A model generated the notes under the pieces. It had not been told where the DNA came from. It saw only the letters and a program-made list of their open reading frames with translations, and did not search any database. Shown here in pieces: positions 1 through 5,760 of a stretch of 13,005 nt of DNA. Positions within the stretch are counted from its first letter, which is position 1, and each line of letters begins with the position of its first letter. Made by a program: the position numbers and the translations under genes. Origin of the DNA: Coraliomargarita sinensis (GTDB lineage Bacteria > Verrucomicrobiota > Verrucomicrobiia > Opitutales > Coraliomargaritaceae); NCBI RefSeq assembly GCF_003185655.1, contig NZ_QHJQ01000017.1, positions 1 through 13,005 of the forward strand. Direction: 5' to 3'.

Positions 1-2
1 AT

Positions 3-161
3 GGGGCCATCCTGGGCAGTCAGGACTTCGTCCGGAGTTACGCTGGGGCCTGGCAACGGGAGAAAAAACGAAAATATCCGCCCAAACCGAATCTACTGCG
101 CGGGGCCGACTGGCAGGATCTTGCCACGGTTCAGGGACTGAGGAAGCAGGTGTTCGGGTAA
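3..161 (+). CDS. C-terminal tail of a probable REP-associated (Y1/IS200-like) transposase, cut by the window edge
   Basis: An open frame enters from the left edge and ends at TAA 159-161, giving 52 visible residues. The tail reads GAILGSQDFV, then a basic stretch (QREKKRKYPP), then LLRGADW and a final LRKQVFG. This order (G-x-x-L-G-S-x-x-F-V, basic linker, L-R-G-x-x-W-x-x-L, L-R) resembles the C-terminus of single-copy REP-associated tyrosine transposases common in Verrucomicrobiota. The catalytic HUH and Tyr motifs would lie upstream and cannot be seen, so the call rests on the tail alone and the gene's integrity is unknown. The ATG at position 1 is in another frame and is not its start. Confidence 0.6.
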   Translation, partial: GAILGSQDFVRSYAGAWQREKKRKYPPKPNLLRGADWQDLATVQGLRKQVFG

Positions 162-224
162 GGTGTTTCTGTGCGCAGGCCATTTGGAATCCTGTGAAGG
201 ACTTCCTCTGGCAATTATCGAAAA

Positions 225-250
225 TGAGCACTTAATAATTTCAGTGCTGA
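225..250. terminator. Hairpin between the transposase tail and dus (weak terminator candidate)
   Basis: AGCACT (227-232) and AGTGCT (243-248) form a 6-bp stem with a 10-base A/T-rich loop. It lies in the convergent gap after the transposase stop and beyond the dus stop. Read on the minus strand, the stem is followed by CATTTT, so it could serve weakly as a dus terminator. No long U tract is present. A relationship to REP sequences is possible because of the neighbouring transposase, but only one copy is seen. Confidence 0.25.
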
Positions 251-271
251 TGTAAGCTGCATATCGCCTAT

Positions 272-1345
272 TTACAGCGAGCAGCCCCGCGCTGTCTCAC
301 AATTCGGTCGCGCGACGAGGCCCTTGATGGGTTCGGCGGGAAAGAGCTCGGTGGCGCGGCCTCCGTCGATAAGGTGCCGGTCGCAGATCTCATCGAGGCC
401 TTCCTTCGATTTGGCGCGCCGCATGTCGTGAAGGAATTGCCCGTCGGTATCGACGCTCAGGCCCACGAAATTGAGGAATTTCTTGAGATGGTTGATGTGG
501 AAGCGGCCCTGCCTGTCCGGGTGGCTGGTGGCCTGGAAAAGATCTTCAACATACTGGCGAACGTCGGACATCGTCGGCTCGAAAATGGGTTCGCCGGCGA
601 AATGTTCGCGCAACTGACGGAAGATCCACGGGTTGCGGATGCAGTGGCGGCCTATCATCAGGCCGGCGCTGCCGGTTTCGTCGAGTACGCGCTGACCTTT
701 TGCTACCGAGGTAATGTTGCCATTCGCAAGTACGGGGCAGGGCACACGTTCCGCCGCGCGTTTGATATACTCGTAGTGCACCTCGCTGCGATAAGCCTCT
801 TTCACGGTGCGGGCGTGCAGGCTGAGCAGGTCCACATCATGCTTCTCGATGAGCTCGAGGATCGCGTCGAAGTTTCGGTCGTCTTCGAACCCGATGCGCA
901 TTTTCACCGTAAAATTGCCCTGAACCGCGGCGCGCAGGCAGCCGAGGATCTCATCCACCTTCGCCGGGTCGCGCAGCAATCCGCCACCGACGTTTTTTTT
1001 ATAAACCTTGGGTGCCGGGCAACCCATATTCAGGTCGATTCCGGCGACTGGCAATCCGGCGGTTTTAATGGCTTCGACCGTCCTTTCCAAATCCGGAAGG
1101 CTCTCGCCGATCAGTTGGGCAAAAACCGGTCGGCCTGTGCCGTGGTGAAGAATCGAATCCATGATATGCTGTTCCAGCCGCGAATGACCGTGCACACGGA
1201 AGTATTCTGTGAAAAGCAGGTCGGGCGCGCCGTATTTTCCCAGCAGCCGCATGAAGGGCAGGGTAGTGACGTCCTGCATCGGTGCCAGCGCCGTGACGGG
1301 GCGGTCGCAGGGAACATGGCACATCGAACTTTGAAGATTAAACAT
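272..1345 (-). CDS. dus: tRNA-dihydrouridine synthase (Dus family)
   Basis: FMN-dependent enzyme that reduces specific uridines in the tRNA D-loop to dihydrouridine; cytosolic. The 357-residue protein shows the family pattern: an N-terminal FMN-barrel motif APMQDVTTLPF (21-31), FAQLIG (75-80), the catalytic-cysteine segment DLNMGCPAPK with Cys109, KMRIGF (148-153), LHART with His177 (176-180), ANGNI (207-211) and MIGR (230-233). The segment after the catalytic Cys reads KKNVGGGLLRDP. The C-terminal ~100 residues would be the helical tRNA-binding domain. The start at 1345 has GGGA about 10 bases upstream; Met8 (1324) is a possible alternative. The nearest upstream gene on the same strand is the nuclease-domain protein, 72 bases away. 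I cannot assign the A, B or C subfamily, so the target uridine is unknown. Confidence 0.93.
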   Translation of the reverse strand: MFNLQSSMCHVPCDRPVTALAPMQDVTTLPFMRLLGKYGAPDLLFTEYFRVHGHSRLEQHIMDSILHHGTGRPVFAQLIGESLPDLERTVEAIKTAGLPVAGIDLNMGCPAPKVYKKNVGGGLLRDPAKVDEILGCLRAAVQGNFTVKMRIGFEDDRNFDAILELIEKHDVDLLSLHARTVKEAYRSEVHYEYIKRAAERVPCPVLANGNITSVAKGQRVLDETGSAGLMIGRHCIRNPWIFRQLREHFAGEPIFEPTMSDVRQYVEDLFQATSHPDRQGRFHINHLKKFLNFVGLSVDTDGQFLHDMRRAKSKEGLDEICDRHLIDGGRATELFPAEPIKGLVARPNCETARGCSL

Positions 1346-1377
1346 TAAATAAATTTCCCATGATGCGTGGCGGAGCT

Positions 1378-1402
1378 CTCAACATTCGATGTTGGACGTT
1401 CG
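1378..1402. repeat. Short palindromic intergenic repeat (AACATTC / TGGACGTTCG words)
   Basis: In the 72-base gap between the nuclease gene and dus, AACAT-TCG-ATGTT (1381-1393) is a perfect 5-bp inverted repeat with a 3-base loop. It runs into TGGACGTTCG (1393-1402). Both AACATTC and TGGACGTTCG recur, in the opposite order, at 12145-12170 upstream of ruvX. Similar ACGTTC/AACATTC-rich spacers are known to me from other Verrucomicrobiota genomes; no function is established. Confidence 0.5.
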
Positions 1403-1417
1403 CTGTGCAAGGTTCCT

Positions 1418-1861
1418 CTAGCTGTCCTGCTGGAGGATTTTGGCGAGTATCTCGCTCATGTCGTCGACCGAGTCGAGGACGCTCTTCGCCGTGTAGATCG
1501 GTTTGCCGGAGGCGAGTGCGAGGACAATGGAATCGCTGGGCCGGGCGTCGATTTCCACGATTTTGTGGCCGAGCTCATTTTCCATCGAGAGAATGAGGCG
1601 GGCATAAAATGTGCCCTGTTGGACATCGCTGATGACAACGCGCTCCACCTCAGCGCCGAGGCCGTCGAGCATTGTCAGCATGAGGTCGTGGGTCAGCGGG
1701 CGTTCGGTTTGTTCGCCGCTCACCGCCCTCTGGATGGCTTCACCGATGCCCTGGTCGACATAAATGACATAGATCTTATCATCGTTGCCGAGGAAGACGG
1801 CACAGCCACTGGAAGTGGGCATGACACCCTTGACGATGACGGTTGCGACTTGGTTATCCAT
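1418..1861 (-). CDS. Bifunctional nuclease domain protein (BFN/DUF151 family)
   Basis: 147-residue single-domain protein of the DUF151/bifunctional nuclease family, known from Thermotoga TM0160 and plant BBD proteins. Plant members have reported RNase/DNase activity; the bacterial role is unclear. Visible features are an N-terminal beta-rich segment (ATVIVKGVMPTSSG), a central HDLMLTMLDGLG helix (58-69), FYARLIL (85-91) and the family signature ARPSDSIVLAL (106-116) followed by KPIYTA. I chose the ATG at 1861 because AAAGG (1872-1876) lies 10 bases upstream. The open frame extends to 1903, but the extra residues are encoded by an intergenic repeat, so that start is rejected. dus follows on the same strand. 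Confidence 0.88.
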   Translation of the reverse strand: MDNQVATVIVKGVMPTSSGCAVFLGNDDKIYVIYVDQGIGEAIQRAVSGEQTERPLTHDLMLTMLDGLGAEVERVVISDVQQGTFYARLILSMENELGHKIVEIDARPSDSIVLALASGKPIYTAKSVLDSVDDMSEILAKILQQDS

Positions 1862-1871
1862 TGTTGATTTA

Positions 1872-1876
1872 CCTTT
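1872..1876 (-). promoter_or_regulatory. Ribosome binding site of the nuclease-domain gene
   Basis: AAAGG on the minus strand ends 10 bases before the ATG at 1861. It decides this start over the in-frame ATG at 1903, which lies inside a repeat. Confidence 0.55.
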
Positions 1877-1882
1877 TATATT

Positions 1883-1907
1883 ACCACAGAGGCACGAAGA
1901 CACGGAG
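1883..1907. repeat. Left arm of inverted repeats flanking the GxxExxY remnant
   Basis: The plus strand reads ACCACAGAGG, then CACGAAG, then ACACGGAG. Its reverse complement matches 2129-2148 at 14 of 20 positions by my count, with most differences being transitions (C/T). The arm lies just beyond the stop of the GxxExxY remnant (minus strand) and inside the 5' leader of the nuclease gene. Such CACAGAG/CACGAAG repeats are common in verrucomicrobial and planctomycetal intergenic DNA. Confidence 0.55.
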
Positions 1908-1920
1908 AATTTTCTTCGCT

Positions 1921-2065
1921 TTAAAGCACAAATTTTTTAGCGCCTTCCATTAACACTGGAACGTTGAAACTTATCAGCAAGCCAACTCTGCACTTGTTCA
2001 GTCGCGTATACGTAGGTAACTGCACTAATCAGCTTATCCCCGATAAACAGGACGAGGCGGAATTT
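1921..2065 (-). pseudogene. Degenerate GxxExxY-family gene remnant
   Basis: Two minus-strand segments in different frames keep the C-terminal half of a GxxExxY protein, a small family of uncertain, nuclease-like fold. Segment 2015-2065 reads KFRLVLFIGDKLISAV, which matches the family's YRLDLLVxDKLIVELK core. Segment 1921-2028 reads QLPTYTRLNKCRVG, then GLLISFNVPVL, then MEGAKKFVL and stop; this matches the family ending (QLLTYLKLxxxxxGLLINFNVPxLKxGIKRFVL). The two segments join out of frame with about 10-15 residues missing between them (the usual E-x-I-x-P-x-H-E-A region), and stop codons close both frames upstream. I cannot find the N-terminal GxxExxY motif itself. The relic lies between two imperfect inverted repeats in the 354-base gap between the nuclease gene and aroK. 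Confidence 0.75.
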
Positions 2066-2128
2066 TCATCAATCAATGCGTGGTCCATTGGGTAAAGGTA
2101 TTTTTCGGGAGCTTCCCAAGGCAAGAAC

Positions 2129-2148
2129 CTCTGTGTTTGCGTGTTTCC
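2129..2148. repeat. Right arm of inverted repeats flanking the GxxExxY remnant
   Basis: CTCTGTGTTTGCGTGTTTCC is the imperfect inverted counterpart of 1883-1907. It lies about 65 bases upstream (minus strand) of the surviving part of the remnant and 67 bases before the aroK start. The remaining sequence from here to 2215 shows no gene that I can support. Confidence 0.5.
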
Positions 2149-2215
2149 AGCTAAGCGGGTGGCTCATTGATGCAAATCACTTTTTTATCGCCCATTTGCA
2201 GAGTAGCTTTGCAGT

Positions 2216-2770
2216 ATGGCGGCTGTGAGCGAAAAAAGTGACAGTGCAAAGCCAAACCTCTACATCGTGGGCTTCATGGGTGTGGGGAAGTCGGCCATCG
2301 GGCGAAAGGTGGCCCGCGAACTGCGCTACAAGTTTATCGATTCCGATCACGAGATTGAATCGAAGGAAGGGATGAAGGTCGCCGAGATCTTTTCCCAGCG
2401 TGGAGAACCGGCCTTCCGGAGCATGGAGCGGGAATTTATCGAGTCAGGCCATCCTGACGGTTCCTGTGTCGTCTCCTGTGGTGGAGGGCTCGTGGTGCAG
2501 GAAGGCATGTCGGACTTATTGAAGGAGAAGGGCGTGGTCGTTTGTCTCTTTGCCTCGCCGGAGTGCATCATTGAGCGCACCAGCCGGAATAAAAACCGCC
2601 CCCTTCTTAATGTGGATAATCCGGAAAAACGTGTGCGCGAGCTGCTGTCTGAGCGTGAGCCGATCTACATGAACGCCGGTGCTTGTATTACCACCGAAGG
2701 ACGAAGCATGCCGGAAGTCGTCCGCCACGTGATCCGGACCTACAAGGCGGCCGCCCGTGACTATGCGTGA
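2216..2770 (+). CDS. aroK: Shikimate kinase
   Basis: Catalyses ATP-dependent 3-phosphorylation of shikimate, the fifth step of the shikimate pathway to chorismate and aromatic amino acids; cytosolic. The 184-residue protein has Walker A GFMGVGKS (19-26), shikimate-binding DSD (42-44), Arg68 in FRSMERE, the glycine triplet CGGGLV (88-93), the lid motif RPLL (128-131) and REPIY (147-151) in the C-terminal region. Length is normal. The first 14 residues are a polar extension before the first strand (LYIVGF). No clear Shine-Dalgarno sequence precedes the ATG, and no better in-frame start fits. The gene stands alone on the plus strand and converges with the thioesterase gene. Other shikimate genes are not in the window. 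Confidence 0.95.
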   Translation: MAAVSEKSDSAKPNLYIVGFMGVGKSAIGRKVARELRYKFIDSDHEIESKEGMKVAEIFSQRGEPAFRSMEREFIESGHPDGSCVVSCGGGLVVQEGMSDLLKEKGVVVCLFASPECIIERTSRNKNRPLLNVDNPEKRVRELLSEREPIYMNAGACITTEGRSMPEVVRHVIRTYKAAARDYA

Positions 2771-2780
2771 GAGGACGTAG

Positions 2781-2800
2781 CCGAATGCCTTAGCATTTGG
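2781..2800 (+). terminator. Candidate terminator hairpin after aroK
   Basis: CCGAATGC (2781-2788) and GCATTTGG (2793-2800) pair over 8 bp, including one G-T pair, around a 4-base CTTA loop. The hairpin starts 10 bases after the aroK stop in the 58-base gap between convergent genes. Only TTG follows, so it lacks a good U tract; it may act as a pause site, a stabiliser or a factor-aided terminator. Confidence 0.4.
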
Positions 2801-2828
2801 TTGAGATGTCAATCAGCCCAACCCCAGT

Positions 2829-3242
2829 TCAGCCCTCCGGTTCGTTCCACGCCTCCAGTACTTTGGCGAGAAAAGCCTCGGGCGGACGCAGTGCTTTCCC
2901 CCGGCCATCCATAAAGCCGTGGGTGGTGTGGCCGGCCGCGAGCAGTTCACCGTCCCGTCGCACTTCATAATCGAAACGGAAGCGGGCGCGGGGTTTCTCC
3001 CGCATGTAGAGGTGCACTTCGATGCGATCGTCGAAGAAAGCGGGTTTTTTGTATTCGATGTTCGCACCGAGAACGGGGATGAAAAAGCCTTCCGCTTCGA
3101 CTGCGGCGTAGGGAAGGTCGATCTCGTCGAGCATCTCAATGCGGGCCGCCTCAAACCAAACAAGGTAGTTCTTGTGGTGCACGACGTTCATGCGGTCGGT
3201 TTCGACATAGCGGACGCGGAACTTGGAAATGGTGTGGATCAT
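2829..3242 (-). CDS. Acyl-CoA thioesterase, 4-hydroxybenzoyl-CoA thioesterase/YbgC-like hotdog protein
   Basis: 137-residue single hotdog domain. The N-terminus reads FRVRYVETDRMNVV followed by HHKNYL and WFEAAR, the 4HBT/YbgC active-site pattern, with Asp16 as the expected catalytic acid and HHKNYL leading into the long helix. The central IPVLGANIEYKKPAFFDD and the strand RARFRFDYEVRRDGELLAAGHTTH complete the fold. It probably hydrolyses acyl-CoA or acyl-ACP thioesters; the substrate cannot be told. I chose ATG 3242 because the hotdog fold begins there. The frame stays open to 3356, but that extension is encoded by intergenic repeat DNA. It lies 92 bases downstream of ispD on the same strand. 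No Shine-Dalgarno is visible; instead degenerate CTCTGAC-type heptamers sit immediately upstream. Confidence 0.85.
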   Translation of the reverse strand: MIHTISKFRVRYVETDRMNVVHHKNYLVWFEAARIEMLDEIDLPYAAVEAEGFFIPVLGANIEYKKPAFFDDRIEVHLYMREKPRARFRFDYEVRRDGELLAAGHTTHGFMDGRGKALRPPEAFLAKVLEAWNEPEG

Positions 3243-3245
3243 TGT

Positions 3246-3273
3246 TTCAGAGGTCAGGAGACAGAAGTCAGGA
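3246..3273 (-). repeat. Four degenerate heptamers (CTCTGAC type) just upstream of the thioesterase start
   Basis: Read on the minus strand, the heptamers are TCCTGAC, TTCTGTC, TCCTGAC and CTCTGAA, then ACA and the start codon. They are diverged relatives of the perfect CTCTGAC array before ruvX (12207-12290), in the same orientation relative to the downstream gene and at the same place. They leave the gene without a Shine-Dalgarno sequence close to its start. Confidence 0.6.
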
Positions 3274-3334
3274 GTAATGTTTTGACTGCGTACGGGTCTA
3301 GTTGTCGAAGGCCTTTGGCTTTGGTCTCTGTGAG

Positions 3335-4042
3335 TTATTCCTTGCCGATCAGCCATTCAACATAATCGAGATCGCTGGCAGTGGTTATTTTTGGATTGGG
3401 ACTTTGGTTGTGGATGAGGGTGGCTTTGATGTCGATGCTGGCGGCTGCAGCGCAGTCGTCGGTGACATGGAGCCCTTCGGCTTTTACGTGTAAGTAGGCT
3501 TTCAGGATGTCGGCATGGCGAAAGGCCTGCGGGGTTTCCATGGCCCAGAGAAGATTACGCTGGAGGTCTTCGAGTGTGGTGCGTTCGAGGGCATCTGCTG
3601 CGGGGATGCGTTTGATGGTATCGGTCACCGGATGAGCGAGGCAGGCGGCGCTGTCTTTGCGTGTGGTTTCGATTAATCGTTCGAGGTGCGCGATGGTGAT
3701 GAGCGGTCGGGCACAGTCGTGTATCAGGGTATGACTGGCATCGGCGGGGAGTGACTGAAGGCCGTTGAGTACGGAGTCTTGTCGCTCGGCCCCGCCTTCG
3801 ATCCAGATGAGTTTGGTGGCGATATCGTCATCGACCAAGGCGGCGAGTTGGGCTTGCTGGGCCGCATCGCGATAGACGATGCCGATGTGTGTGATGGACT
3901 CGCACGCGACAAAGGCCCGCAGTGAGTACATGAAAACAGGTATCCCATGGATGGGAGTCAGTATCTTGTCCGCAACACTGCCTTGCATACGCGCACCGCT
4001 GCCGGCGGCGAGGAGGAGAGCGCAATTTATTCCGGCGGGCAT
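3335..4042 (-). CDS. ispD: 2-C-methyl-D-erythritol 4-phosphate cytidylyltransferase
   Basis: Converts MEP and CTP to 4-diphosphocytidyl-2-C-methylerythritol, the third step of the non-mevalonate isoprenoid pathway. The 235-residue protein has the nucleotide-binding LAAGSGARM (11-19) with Lys26 in KILTPIHG, GGAERQDSVLNGL (83-95) with the CTP-contacting ERQ, HDCARP (108-113), the MEP-binding TDTIK (140-144), TPQAF (170-174), TDDCAA (194-199) and NPKITT with Lys218. All expected motifs are present and the length is normal. The start lies 10 bases after the pyrF stop, implying co-transcription from the pyrF promoter. No Shine-Dalgarno sequence is evident. The next pathway enzyme I recognise here, ispE, is encoded divergently on the other side of pyrF. 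Confidence 0.95.
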   Translation of the reverse strand: MPAGINCALLLAAGSGARMQGSVADKILTPIHGIPVFMYSLRAFVACESITHIGIVYRDAAQQAQLAALVDDDIATKLIWIEGGAERQDSVLNGLQSLPADASHTLIHDCARPLITIAHLERLIETTRKDSAACLAHPVTDTIKRIPAADALERTTLEDLQRNLLWAMETPQAFRHADILKAYLHVKAEGLHVTDDCAAAASIDIKATLIHNQSPNPKITTASDLDYVEWLIGKE

Positions 4043-4052
4043 GCAGCGGGTC

Positions 4053-4754
4053 TCAGGTCAGTTCGGCCCGTATGGCTTCTGCGGCCTCGGCGGGTGAGGG
4101 AGCCTTCAGAATCGGGCGCCCAACGACAATGTAACTCGAGCCCGCAGCGGCAGCGTCCTTTGGAGTCATGATGCGTTTTTGTTCATCGGCCGAGCTGCCA
4201 GCCGGTCGGATGCCGGGAGTGACGATGATGGGGTCGGGGCCGAATTGCTTGCGCAAGGGTGGTAATTCGAGTGAGGAACAGACGAGGCCTTGAATGCCGG
4301 CTTTCAGGCTCAGCTCCGCAAGGTGAGTGACCTGCGCTTCCGGAGTCGCCTGCACGTTGAGCGAACGAAGCTGGCTTTCGTTCATTGAGGTGAGCACTGT
4401 GACAGCCAGCAGATTCAAATCGGGCGCGTGGTCATTGCGTGCCTTGTTGGCCCACTCCAGCATTTCGGCTCCGCCGGAAGCGTGGAGGGTGAGCAGTTCG
4501 ACCGGCAGCTTGGCAATGCTCTGTACGGCCTTGGCCACTGTGTTGGGGATGTCATGAAGCTTCAGATCGAGAAAAACATGATAGCCCCGGTCCGAGACTT
4601 CCCTGACGAAGTCCGGCCCATAGGCGGTAAAGAGTTGAAGCCCGATCTTCACCCAATCAAGCGAGTTGCCCAACTGGTCCAACATGGCGAGAGCCTCTTC
4701 TCTGGTTTCCAGATCGAGGGCGAGAATAAGCTGGCATGGCTTCCGGTTTGTCAT
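4053..4754 (-). CDS. pyrF: Orotidine 5'-phosphate decarboxylase
   Basis: Decarboxylates OMP to UMP, the last step of de novo pyrimidine synthesis. The 233-residue TIM-barrel protein shows ILALD (10-14), VKIG with Lys36 (35-38), the catalytic D-x-K-x-x-D tetrad DLKLHD (63-68) followed by IPNT, LTLHASGG (88-95), TPGIRP (179-184) and phosphate-binding VGRP (201-204). The start is ATG 4754, just before CQLILALD. The frame stays open to 5012 but the upstream part overlaps the ispE coding region antisense and has no family similarity. It is the first gene of the minus-strand pyrF-ispD-thioesterase group and is divergent from ispE. Confidence 0.95.
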   Translation of the reverse strand: MTNRKPCQLILALDLETREEALAMLDQLGNSLDWVKIGLQLFTAYGPDFVREVSDRGYHVFLDLKLHDIPNTVAKAVQSIAKLPVELLTLHASGGAEMLEWANKARNDHAPDLNLLAVTVLTSMNESQLRSLNVQATPEAQVTHLAELSLKAGIQGLVCSSLELPPLRKQFGPDPIIVTPGIRPAGSSADEQKRIMTPKDAAAAGSSYIVVGRPILKAPSPAEAAEAIRAELT

Positions 4755-4812
4755 GGCAGTTAAGTTAGCGTGGCCCCTACGTATTTGGCAAAGTGCAAAA
4801 GTCGAAATTTTC
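4755..4812. promoter_or_regulatory. Divergent pyrF/ispE intergenic spacer, presumed to hold both promoters
   Basis: This 58-base gap separates the two start codons of divergent genes. Promoters for both transcripts must lie here or inside the opposite coding region. I see no convincing -35/-10 pair, no riboswitch-sized structure and no clear operator, so the call rests on layout alone. Confidence 0.4.
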
Positions 4813-5760
4813 ATGGCGGCCAACCATTTTCCGGTTTTACTCGATTCGGTGAACGAAACTGGAGAAGAAAGCCATGACTGGTTAAAGCTGTCCGCGCCGG
4901 CGAAGGTTAATCTGATGCTGTCCGTGCACGGGCGCCGGCCGGATGGATTCCACGAACTGACTTCTTTGGTGGCAGCGCTTGAATTCGGTGACGAGCTGGA
5001 GATTCGCCGCAACGGACGAGAGCAGGATACCTTGCTTAGTGAAGGAGAGGACGTTCCGCAGGATGATACGAATCTTGTCCTTCAGGCGGCACGGCTCTTC
5101 CGCCGGGAGTGCGCTCATGAGCAATATTTCGATTTCAGGCTGAACAAGCAGATCCCCGTCGGTGCCGGTTTGGGCGGGGGCAGCAGCGACGCGGTGGCGG
5201 CTCTCAAAGGGATGAATGCTCTACTCGAAACCGGATTCAGCCGGGAAAAAATCCGGGAGATGGCATCCACACTCGGTTCGGACTGTCCTTTTTTTGTCGA
5301 TGCGACACCCTCTCTCATGCGCGGCCGGGGCGAAGTACTTGAGCCGATTGATCCTTACCTGTTCAACCGCCTGGCGGGGCAGCGCCTGGTTTTGTTTCGG
5401 CCCGATTTCGGGATCAATACCGCCTGGGCTTATGGTCGGCTGGCATCCATGCCCGAACTGTATGAGGGCCACGCAATTGCCGAAACGCGTCTGCGGGAGT
5501 TTTCCCGGCGGGGAAATTGGGACGATATGCTTGCGAATGTGTTCGAAGAGATTGTCGGTGAAAAATTTCTGGCGATTCCCAGCCTGCTGGAAATTCTCGG
5601 AAAGCGTGGTTACAAATGTATGATGAGCGGTAGCGGGAGCGCCTGCTTTGCGCTGGTGGACGGAAAAGAGCAGGCTTTGGAGATCAAGGAGGTCTGCCAG
5701 GAGTGCTGGGGCCCGAACATATTTTGGGTTGAAACATCGCTCACCGAGCAGAAGATGTGA
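4813..5760 (+). CDS. ispE: 4-diphosphocytidyl-2-C-methyl-D-erythritol kinase
   Basis: GHMP-family kinase that phosphorylates the 2-hydroxyl of CDP-methylerythritol in the MEP isoprenoid pathway. The 315-residue protein shows SAPAKVNLML (27-36) with Lys31, RPDGFHEL (42-49), the GHMP ATP-binding loop PVGAGLGGGSSD (115-126), GSDCPFF (155-161) and the C-terminal MSGSGSACFAL (291-301). It is slightly longer than usual because about 25 residues precede SAPAKVNL. The ATG at 4813 is the only sensible start: further upstream the frame runs antisense to the pyrF coding region. No Shine-Dalgarno is seen. A purine-rich GGAGAAGAAAGCC (4861-4873) precedes an out-of-frame ATG that opens only three codons. 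The TGA stop overlaps the ptsI start. Confidence 0.94.
   Translation: MAANHFPVLLDSVNETGEESHDWLKLSAPAKVNLMLSVHGRRPDGFHELTSLVAALEFGDELEIRRNGREQDTLLSEGEDVPQDDTNLVLQAARLFRRECAHEQYFDFRLNKQIPVGAGLGGGSSDAVAALKGMNALLETGFSREKIREMASTLGSDCPFFVDATPSLMRGRGEVLEPIDPYLFNRLAGQRLVLFRPDFGINTAWAYGRLASMPELYEGHAIAETRLREFSRRGNWDDMLANVFEEIVGEKFLAIPSLLEILGKRGYKCMMSGSGSACFALVDGKEQALEIKEVCQECWGPNIFWVETSLTEQKM

Noticed and set aside
374..1348. Long plus-strand open frame opposite dus
   Set aside because: It lies wholly antisense to a gene with complete Dus motifs and shows no domain pattern of its own; it is a by-product of codon bias in G+C-rich DNA.
1862..1903. Longer start for the nuclease-domain gene at 1903
   Set aside because: The added residues are translated from an intergenic repeat, and a ribosome-binding site supports 1861.
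4666..4812. N-terminal extension of ispE to 4666
   Set aside because: It would overlap the pyrF coding start antisense and adds 49 residues without family similarity.
4861..4884. Small gene starting at the ATG after GGAGAAGAAAGCC inside ispE
   Set aside because: The frame stops after three codons and lies within the ispE N-terminus.
4755..5012. N-terminal extension of pyrF to an ATG at 5012
   Set aside because: The extra 86 residues are antisense to the ispE coding region, Ser-rich and unlike OMP decarboxylases, which begin at the CQLILALD strand.
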